A stretch of DNA of 64,000 nucleotides from Actinoplanes sp. L3-i22 (GTDB taxonomy: Bacteria; Actinomycetota; Actinomycetes; Mycobacteriales; Micromonosporaceae): the NCBI RefSeq assembly GCF_019704555.1, contig NZ_AP024745.1, positions 7,944,501 to 8,008,500 of the forward strand, given 5' to 3'. The notes below the pieces were generated by a model. The model had not been told where the DNA came from. It was given only the letters and a program-made list of their open reading frames with translations, and did not search any database. Positions 58,368-64,000 of the stretch are shown piece after piece. Position 1 is the stretch's first letter, and each line of letters opens with the position of its first letter. Position numbers and translations under genes: made by a program.

Positions 58368-59756
58368 ATGTCGAGCCTCGTCGAAGTGTTGGAGCCCGCC
58401 AGCCGGGACGCCGTCGACAGCCGGACGGTGGCGATCGTCGGCGGGGGTGCCACGGGCGCGCTGCTGGCCCGGGCGCTGATCCACCGTACGGATCGAGATG
58501 TGGTCCTGATCTCTCCGGACGAGTCGCCGGGGCGCGGCGTCGCCTACGGCGCGGCCCGGCCGTGGCACATCCTGAACGCGCGCGCCGGCGCGATGAGCAT
58601 CTGCCCGGACGACCCGATGCACCTGGTCCGCTGGGCGCGGGCGCACGGGCACGCGATCGAGGGCACCGACTTCCTGCCCCGGGCGCTGTACGGCGACTAT
58701 CTGGCCGCCCAGTTCGCCGAGATCGTCGCCACGTCCGGCGGCCGGCTGCGGCACCACGTCGCGACGGCCACCGCGCTGCACCGGGACCAGCACGGATACG
58801 CGGTGCTCACCGACGCCGGCCCGGTCCGCGCGGCCCAGGTGATCCTCGCCGTCGGCAACCCGGAGCAGCAGCGGCTGCCCGGGATCAGCGACGCGGCGTA
58901 CGCGAGCCCGCACCTCGTCGTCGACCCCTGGTCGGCCTGTCCGGAGCCGCCCGCCGACGAGCCGGTGCTGCTGCTCGGCACCGGCCTGACCGCGGTCGAC
59001 GTCGCCCTGACCCTGACCGAGAACGGTCACCGCGGCCCGATCGAGGCGATCTCCCGGCGCGGTCTGCTGCCGCTGGCGCACCCCCAGCTGCCGCCGTCGT
59101 CCGCGCACCCCGACCTGATCCTCGACCGCCCGCTGACCGTGCGGCAGTTGCTGCGCCGGGTCCGGGTCGCGATCGCCGCCGGCGCCGACTGGGTCGCGGT
59201 GATCGACACGCTGCGGCACCAGGCCGACCGGCTGTGGGACGAGTTCGACGACGGCAACCGGCAGCGGTTCCTCCGGCACGTGGCCCGGTTCTGGGACGTG
59301 CACCGGCACCGGATGGCCCCGCCGGTCGCCGCCCGCATCGCGGAGCTCCAGGAGCAGGGCACGCTGCGCTTCACCGCCGGCCGCCTGCAGTCGATCGAGC
59401 CCGATCCGCGCGGCGGCCTGCTCGTGACGGTGGCCGGCGCGGCGCCGCGCCGGTACGCCGCGGTGATCAGCTGTACCGGCCCGGGCGCGCTGCCCGGCTC
59501 CGCGAACCCGTTCCTCGCGTCGCTGTTCCGCGACGACGTCGTGCACCCGGGCCCCTACGGTCTCGGCATCGACACCGACCCGGACGGCCGGGTCACCGGC
59601 GCGGACGGCGCCGGCCGGCCCGGTCTGTGGCTGGCCGGGCCGCTGCGCCGCGGCCACTCCTGGGAGACCACCGCCGTCCCGGAGATCCGCGCCCAGGTCG
59701 ACCGCCTGGTCAGCGCGCTCGCCGATCAGAGCGCCCAGGTCCAGCTCTCCAGGTAG
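58368..59756 (+). CDS. FAD/NAD(P)-binding oxidoreductase (NAD_binding_9 type)
   Basis: 462 residues after GGGAGAG. The N-terminus has a dinucleotide fold VAIVGGGATGALLARAL (about 21-37), then PGRGVAYGAARPWHILNARAGAMSICPDDP, typical of the family of flavoproteins near L-lysine/ornithine N-hydroxylases. A second GTGLTAVDVALTL site binds NADPH. The substrate is unknown. The ACAAAACCC palindrome upstream suggests a dedicated repressor. The 3' end overlaps the convergent gene by 31 bp. Confidence 0.85.
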   Translation: MSSLVEVLEPASRDAVDSRTVAIVGGGATGALLARALIHRTDRDVVLISPDESPGRGVAYGAARPWHILNARAGAMSICPDDPMHLVRWARAHGHAIEGTDFLPRALYGDYLAAQFAEIVATSGGRLRHHVATATALHRDQHGYAVLTDAGPVRAAQVILAVGNPEQQRLPGISDAAYASPHLVVDPWSACPEPPADEPVLLLGTGLTAVDVALTLTENGHRGPIEAISRRGLLPLAHPQLPPSSAHPDLILDRPLTVRQLLRRVRVAIAAGADWVAVIDTLRHQADRLWDEFDDGNRQRFLRHVARFWDVHRHRMAPPVAARIAELQEQGTLRFTAGRLQSIEPDPRGGLLVTVAGAAPRRYAAVISCTGPGALPGSANPFLASLFRDDVVHPGPYGLGIDTDPDGRVTGADGAGRPGLWLAGPLRRGHSWETTAVPEIRAQVDRLVSALADQSAQVQLSR

Positions 59757-60730
59757 CCGTACTCCGAGCCGCCGAACATGTAACCCCAGGCGTGGTTCGG
59801 CGTCACGTACGGCCCCAGCTCGTCGAAGACGGCCCGGGCCGCCGCGCGCCGGCCGTTCAGCGTGTGGAACAGCGCGATCCACTGCCAGCACGTCCGCGCG
59901 CCGGCCGGGTTCGGCGTCCCGGCCAGCCACTTGGCGACCAGGCCGTCCACCTCGTCACGCACCTCGGGCCGCCGGAAGTACTTCCGGCACGCCTTCGTCG
60001 TCTGCTTCGAGCGGGTCTCCCAGGCGAACTCGCGCATCGCGTACTCGTAGTGCGCGAACAGCGGCAGCATCACCGCGTTCGCCCCGGCCGGCGCCGCCGC
60101 GGCCACCTCCCGCGCGGTCGCGAACATCTCCTCGTGCGAGCCGAACCACTTCTCGCAGCGCAGGCTCAGCGCGGTCAGATGCAGATCGAAATGGTACGGA
60201 TCGCGCCGCCGCCCCTCCTCGAACACCTCGTCGATCGAGCCGCCCGCGGCGTACTGCGTGCCGAGCAGCTGCACCCACGGCACCGGGTCGGCCGGGTCGG
60301 CCAGCGCGATCGCCCGCCGACCGGCCTCCGCCGACTGTGCCGAGAGCCGGTGGAAGGCGGCGGCCTGCTCGGCGCTGGTGTTCGGGGCCGAGGCGGCGCC
60401 GCGCGCGTTCCCGGCCTCGTGCCCGAGCCGCGCCGACTGCAGCAGCACCGCGGCCGCGTCGTCCGGGTCGGCCCGCAGCCACTCGTCGAGCCACCCGCCG
60501 TCGGTGGCGGCCAGGTCCCCGAGCGAGCCGATCCGGCGGCCGCGCAGCTCCCAGTCCCGGCCGGCCGCGGCGATCACCTCGCGCGCCGACTCCCAGTCAC
60601 CGAGCCGGACGTCGCGCCGGGCGTCCCGCAGCGGCGCGTCCCGGATGGCGCGTTCGTCGCCGAACTCCGGGACCTCGGGCAGCGAGCCCTCCCGGACCAG
60701 CCGGGCAATCGTTCGGACGTAGCGGATCAT
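59726..60730 (-). CDS. Helical-repeat (DUF4034-like) protein
   Basis: 334 residues, almost all helical, with TPR-like pairs (RLGDWESAREVIAAAGRDWELRGRRIG; SAEAGRRAIALADPADPVPWVQLLGTQ) and several tryptophans. The pattern recalls DUF4034-type proteins, but I cannot confirm it. No catalytic motif, signal or membrane helix. It lies 33 bp downstream of murJ on the same strand but reads as an independent product. Confidence 0.6.
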   Translation of the reverse strand: MIRYVRTIARLVREGSLPEVPEFGDERAIRDAPLRDARRDVRLGDWESAREVIAAAGRDWELRGRRIGSLGDLAATDGGWLDEWLRADPDDAAAVLLQSARLGHEAGNARGAASAPNTSAEQAAAFHRLSAQSAEAGRRAIALADPADPVPWVQLLGTQYAAGGSIDEVFEEGRRRDPYHFDLHLTALSLRCEKWFGSHEEMFATAREVAAAAPAGANAVMLPLFAHYEYAMREFAWETRSKQTTKACRKYFRRPEVRDEVDGLVAKWLAGTPNPAGARTCWQWIALFHTLNGRRAAARAVFDELGPYVTPNHAWGYMFGGSEYGYLESWTWAL

Positions 60731-60763
60731 CGAGGGATCGTAGACGGACGATGCACCGGCCGG

Positions 60764-62305
60764 TCACCCCGCGCGCAGGCCGCCCAGCGTGGTCACCAGC
60801 ACCAGGCGCAGCTCGCCGATGTGCAGCAGGCGCGCCGCGCCGAGGTAGGCGAGCGCGCCCACACCGGCCGCCGCGACGATCGTGAGCAACGGCATCGCAC
60901 CACCGAGCAGGACGGTCATGCCGAACGCGCCGATCCCGCCGGCGGTGGTCGCGGACAGGACGCGGACGTGCGTACGCAGCAATCTTCTTCCATCGATCCA
61001 CCCGAAGCGGCGCCGCAGCACCGCGACCGTCGCCGCCAGGCCGAAGGTGTAGGCGATCGCGTAAGCGATCGGCACGCCGACCACGATCGACGCCGCCGGC
61101 AGCACCAGCCCGGCCACCGCGCAGCCGGCGATCCCGGTCACCGCGACCCCGGCGGTGATCAGCGCGGGCGTCCGGGTGTCCTGCATCGCGTAGAAGCCGC
61201 GCTGCAGGATCGAGTACGCGCTGAACGGCACCAGCGCCAGCCCGAACGCGGCCAGCACCGTCCCGAGCGACCGCACCGTCGCCGGCGCGCTGCTCCCGTG
61301 ATCGAACAGCACCTCGGCGATCGGCCGTCCGAGCAGCACCAGCGCCACCGCGATCGGCGCCATCACGGCCACCGCGACACGCACCGCGAGCGACAGATCG
61401 CGGACGATCCGGTCGTGGTCCCGCCGCGCCGCGCTCCGGCTCAGCCGCGGCAGCATGGTGGTCATCACCGACAGCGCGATCACCGCGAACGGCACCTGAA
61501 AAACCGCAAGAGCATTCTGGTACGCCGTGACCCCGCCCGGCCCGCTCAGCGACGCCACCCGGGTCGCCGCGACCAGGAACGCCTGCGCGCCGAGCACGGA
61601 CAGCAGCACCCAGCCGGCCAGCCCGCCGATCCGCCGGATCGCGATGCCCCGCGGGTCGAGGTGCAGCCGCAGCGGGAACCCGGACCGGCCCAGCGCCCAG
61701 ACCACCAGCGCCATCTGCGCGAACACGCCCACGCTGGTCCCGATCGCGAGCAGGGTGAAACTGCCCGACACCACGTAGAGCAGCCCGACCGCGATCACCA
61801 CCAGGCTGTTGCCGAGCGGCGCCCAGGCCGCCACGGCGAACCGCCCGCGGATGTTGAGCACCGCGCCGGCGGTCGCGCTCACCCCGTAGAACAGGATCTG
61901 CGGCAGGAAGTACCGGCTGAAGACCACCGCCATGTCGTGCTGGTCCGGAGTGAAGCCGGGCGCCACGAGATCGACCAGCCACGGCGCCAGCACCAGGGCG
62001 AGCAGGGTGATCGCACTGAGCCCGTAGACCATCAGCGACAGCAGCCGCTGGGTGTACCGCACCCCCTGATCCGGATCGGTCAGCGCGGCCCGGGTCAGCA
62101 GCGGCACGATCACGCTCGCCATCGCCCCGCCGATCAGCAGCTCGTAGACCGCGTTGGGCAGCGTGTTCGCCACGTTGTAGGCATCCAGCAGCCTGGTCCC
62201 GAGCCCGAGCGCCGCGGTCAGCACCAGCACCCGCACGAACCCGGCCGCCCGCGACGCCAGCGTCGCGACCGCCATCTTCCGCCCGGCCGCCCCGATCGTC
62301 GCCAT
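60764..62305 (-). CDS. murJ: Lipid II flippase MurJ (MviN family)
   Basis: 513 residues from ATG 62305 with GAGAGG about 8 nt upstream. About 14 hydrophobic helices; the opening LASRAAGFVRVLVLTAALGLGTRLLDAYNVANTLPNAVYELLIGGAMASVIVPLL and PLLTRA are diagnostic of MurJ. It flips lipid II across the membrane. It lacks the kinase-like/extracellular C-terminus of mycobacterial MviN. Not in a typical division cluster here, so it may be a second paralogue. Confidence 0.93.
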   Translation of the reverse strand: MATIGAAGRKMAVATLASRAAGFVRVLVLTAALGLGTRLLDAYNVANTLPNAVYELLIGGAMASVIVPLLTRAALTDPDQGVRYTQRLLSLMVYGLSAITLLALVLAPWLVDLVAPGFTPDQHDMAVVFSRYFLPQILFYGVSATAGAVLNIRGRFAVAAWAPLGNSLVVIAVGLLYVVSGSFTLLAIGTSVGVFAQMALVVWALGRSGFPLRLHLDPRGIAIRRIGGLAGWVLLSVLGAQAFLVAATRVASLSGPGGVTAYQNALAVFQVPFAVIALSVMTTMLPRLSRSAARRDHDRIVRDLSLAVRVAVAVMAPIAVALVLLGRPIAEVLFDHGSSAPATVRSLGTVLAAFGLALVPFSAYSILQRGFYAMQDTRTPALITAGVAVTGIAGCAVAGLVLPAASIVVGVPIAYAIAYTFGLAATVAVLRRRFGWIDGRRLLRTHVRVLSATTAGGIGAFGMTVLLGGAMPLLTIVAAAGVGALAYLGAARLLHIGELRLVLVTTLGGLRAG

Positions 62306-62442
62306 GCGGTCATCCTCTCCCGGCCGCGCAACGACGCACCCGCCCGGCCGGCGCGGGATCGGGGCCGGGGGGCGTCCGTCAGGCGATCGCGGGCGGGTCG
62401 GCGGCCAGATCGGACAGGCCCGGGTCTTTGTAGGCTCGGGCG

Positions 62443-62961
62443 GTGACCATCGACGTGACGCGCAGCGCACTGATCGTGATCGACCTGATGCCCCGGATCG
62501 TCTCGCAGAACCTGGGCCCGCACCTCGGCGCCGACGTGGTGGCCCGCTCGCTGGAGCTGGCCACGGCATTCCGCGCGGCCGGCGGTGTCGTGGTGCCGGT
62601 GCGGGTGGAGCGCCCCGGCGTCGCCGAGCAGCCGCCGGGCAGCGGCTTCGTCCCGGAGTTCACGCCGTTGCCGGGCGACATCGAGATCGTCAAAAGGACC
62701 ATCGGAGCCTTCTACGGTACGGATCTGGACTCGCACCTGCGGGCCTCCGGCGTCGAGACGGTCGTGATGACCGGCATCGCGACCACCATGGGCGTGGAGT
62801 CGACCGCCCGCGCGGCCGCCGATCTGGGCTACCGGGTGATCTTCGTGTCCGACGCGATGAGCGGGATGACCGCCGCCGAGCACACCCACGCGCTGTCGGT
62901 GGTCCTCCCCCGGTTCGGCGAGGTCGTCACGACCGCCGAGGCGCTGTCCCGGCTCGGCTGA
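62443..62961 (+). CDS. Isochorismatase-family hydrolase with Gly in place of Cys
   Basis: 172 residues from GTG 62443. The fold is clear (SALIVIDLMPRIV; VKRTIGAFYGTDLDSHLRASGVETVVMTGIATTMGVESTARAAADLGY). Amidases of the family (nicotinamidase, N-carbamoylsarcosinase) have cysteine at the VCVEST position; this protein has glycine, as in true isochorismatases such as EntB. It may hydrolyse a vinyl ether rather than an amide. No siderophore cluster is near. Confidence 0.85.
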   Translation: MTIDVTRSALIVIDLMPRIVSQNLGPHLGADVVARSLELATAFRAAGGVVVPVRVERPGVAEQPPGSGFVPEFTPLPGDIEIVKRTIGAFYGTDLDSHLRASGVETVVMTGIATTMGVESTARAAADLGYRVIFVSDAMSGMTAAEHTHALSVVLPRFGEVVTTAEALSRLG

Positions 62962-63017
62962 TTTTGTCGTACCCCCGGTGCAGGATGACGGGGTCGACGA
63001 GGACCGGGAGGTGCGGC

Positions 63018-63431
63018 GTGGCGCTGCGGGTGGATCTGACGTTCGACTCCGTGCGGGCCGAGGAGCTGGCGGAGTTCTGGAAGGTCGCGCTGGGCTATGT
63101 GGACGAGCCGCCCCCGGCGCCGTTCACCACCCGGGCGGAGTGGGTGGCGTCGTTCGGCGAGCCGGCCGAGGACGAGGGCGGCGGCGCCTGGCTGCACGAT
63201 CCGGACGGGGTCGGCCCGCGCCTGGTCTTCCTCGACGTGCCGGAGCCGAAGGTGGCGAAGAATCGGCTGCACATCGACGTCCGGGTGGGGAAACACGGCG
63301 AACCTTGGCCGCGGATCGTGGCGAAGGTCGGGGAACTGCGGGCGATCGGCGGCCGGGTGCTGGTCACGGTCGACGGGCACCACGTGGTGATGGCCGATCC
63401 GGAGGGGAACGAGTTCTGCGTGGCCGCCTGA
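63018..63431 (+). CDS. VOC/glyoxalase-like protein
   Basis: 137 residues from GTG 63018 after GGGAGG. Beta-alpha-beta-beta-beta pattern of the glyoxalase_6 class (LRVDLTFDSVRAEELAEFWKVALGY; PRLVFLDVPEPKVAKNRLHIDV; HHVVMADPEGNEFCV). The metal-binding H and E are present (LHID; EFCV). Activity unknown; many such proteins are resistance-like binders. It starts 57 bp after the isochorismatase gene. Confidence 0.85.
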   Translation: MALRVDLTFDSVRAEELAEFWKVALGYVDEPPPAPFTTRAEWVASFGEPAEDEGGGAWLHDPDGVGPRLVFLDVPEPKVAKNRLHIDVRVGKHGEPWPRIVAKVGELRAIGGRVLVTVDGHHVVMADPEGNEFCVAA

Positions 63432-63450
63432 AAAACAATCAGCAGAATTG

Positions 63451-63530
63451 TTGACAATCGACGCCACAGGTCTTTCATAGGCTCCAATGTTTGTATTGCG
63501 GCCGAGCGCGGAGGAATCCGGCGGGATTCC
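63451..63530 (+). promoter_or_regulatory. Promoter and hairpin before the dioxygenase gene
   Basis: TTGACA (63451-63456) and CATAGG (63476-63481) or TCATAG one base earlier are 18-19 bp apart. A hairpin GGAATCC-GGCG-GGATTCC (63513-63530) lies in the predicted leader. Confidence 0.5.
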
Positions 63531-63599
63531 GTTCGCGCACCCCGGTGGACCTGGAACAACGCCATCGGGATCGGCACCGCGAAATGGCTCGGAGGATCA

Positions 63600-64000
63600 G
63601 TGAATCAATCGTCGTATCAGGGACGTCGCCTTCCCCATCCGGAGGAGGAGGTGTTCGACCAGGGGCTGGGATTCGATCTCGGCACATTGATGGGGCGCCG
63701 CCAGATGCTGCGCGCGTTCGGTATCGGCGCCACCGTCCTGGGGCTCGCGGCGTGCAGCGACGAGAAGACGCCGTCCGCGTCGGCCACGTCGTCGACGTCC
63801 TCGACCTCGTCGGGCGAGATCCCGGACGAGACCGCCGGGCCGTACCCGGGTGACGGCTCGAACGGGCCGGACGTGCTCGAGAAGAGCGGGATCGTCCGCA
63901 GCGACATCCGGTCCAGCTTCGGCGACTCGACGACCACCGCCGAGGGCGTCCCGATGACGCTGGAGCTGACGATCAAGGACCTGGCGAACGGCGGGAAGGC
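63600..64000 (+). CDS. Secreted intradiol dioxygenase-like protein (3' end outside window)
   Basis: 133 codons visible from GTG 63600, with GGAGG at 63591-63595. The N-terminus (RGRRLPHPEEEVFDQGLGFDLGTLMGRRQMLRAFGIG) and a Tat-like RR followed by lipobox LAACS match the secreted intradiol ring-cleavage dioxygenases of actinomycetes; the Thr/Ser-rich linker then leads to EIPDETAGPYPGDGSNGPD, the conserved start of the catalytic domain. Iron ligands are beyond the edge. It would open catechols outside the cell. Confidence 0.8.
   Translation, partial: MNQSSYQGRRLPHPEEEVFDQGLGFDLGTLMGRRQMLRAFGIGATVLGLAACSDEKTPSASATSSTSSTSSGEIPDETAGPYPGDGSNGPDVLEKSGIVRSDIRSSFGDSTTTAEGVPMTLELTIKDLANGGK

Noticed and set aside
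58562..62446. 1294-codon plus-strand open frame
   Set aside because: Shadow over the flavoprotein, helical-repeat and MurJ genes; Arg/Pro/His-rich nonsense.
62443..62961. Nicotinamidase call
   Set aside because: The nucleophilic cysteine is replaced by glycine.
1..64000. tRNA or rRNA genes
   Set aside because: No cloverleaf or rRNA core sequence was seen on reading, though a covariance search was not possible.

Overview
The window reads as chromosomal DNA of a high-GC actinomycete. Codons end mostly in G or C, GTG starts are frequent, Shine-Dalgarno sites are GGAGG-like, and the gene stock is typical of the group: twin-arginine and lipoprotein secretion, LacI, TetR, AraC and MocR regulators, a PknB-type kinase and CBM/F5-8-type secreted enzymes. 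The style fits Micromonosporaceae such as Actinoplanes, but that is inference; no rRNA or tRNA gene is present to test it.

Layout. 1-10200: a spore-photoproduct-lyase-like gene, a lipoprotein behind a perfect 25-bp operator, then a carbohydrate block. That block holds a large multidomain F5/8-GH16-like-glycosidase, a DUF305-like lipoprotein, an F5/8-DUF1996 protein and a LacI regulator; three copies of one LacI-type operator link it, and a fourth lies before the pectate lyase at 43784. A 1.1-kb noncoding patch of unusual repeats sits at 5867-6965. 10200-24400: small stress, lipoprotein and regulatory genes, an amidase, an ABC exporter, an atypical radical-SAM protein, a USP, a GH5-like glucanase, a PQQ-type sugar dehydrogenase lipoprotein and a subtilase that has lost its catalytic serine. 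24400-32200: an AbfB protein, an intact IS5-family element, a WGR/propeller protein, an MFS exporter, a nitronate monooxygenase and a phosphotransferase. 32200-43600: an ABC-2 exporter operon, a TetR next to a Baeyer-Villiger-type monooxygenase and an MDR reductase, a TPR-GGDEF cyclase, a lamin-tail protein and a nucleoside hydrolase.

43600-50000: pectate lyase, pectinesterase and a CE1-CBM2 esterase, then a DUF4142 protein and a desaturase. 50000-64000: a MocR regulator coupled to a Ser/Thr kinase (five rare TTA codons between them) and divergent from an EamA permease with overlapping start codons. Next come a D,D-carboxypeptidase, FabF, two unrecognised genes, an FAD protein, MurJ, an isochorismatase-type hydrolase, a VOC protein and the start of an intradiol dioxygenase.

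The most unusual signal is a ~145-nt repeated element in three copies (17916-18062 minus, 45807-45947 plus, 56854-56999 plus). Each copy starts 11-13 nt after the stop codon of a gene and lies in that gene's sense orientation. The helices of the copies differ in sequence but keep their pairing by compensatory changes, as expected of a conserved 3'-UTR RNA structure. Other notable points are a transposase Shine-Dalgarno site buried in a 13-bp hairpin, several perfect palindromic operators, perfect DnaA boxes outside any origin, and catalytic-residue losses in three enzyme families.
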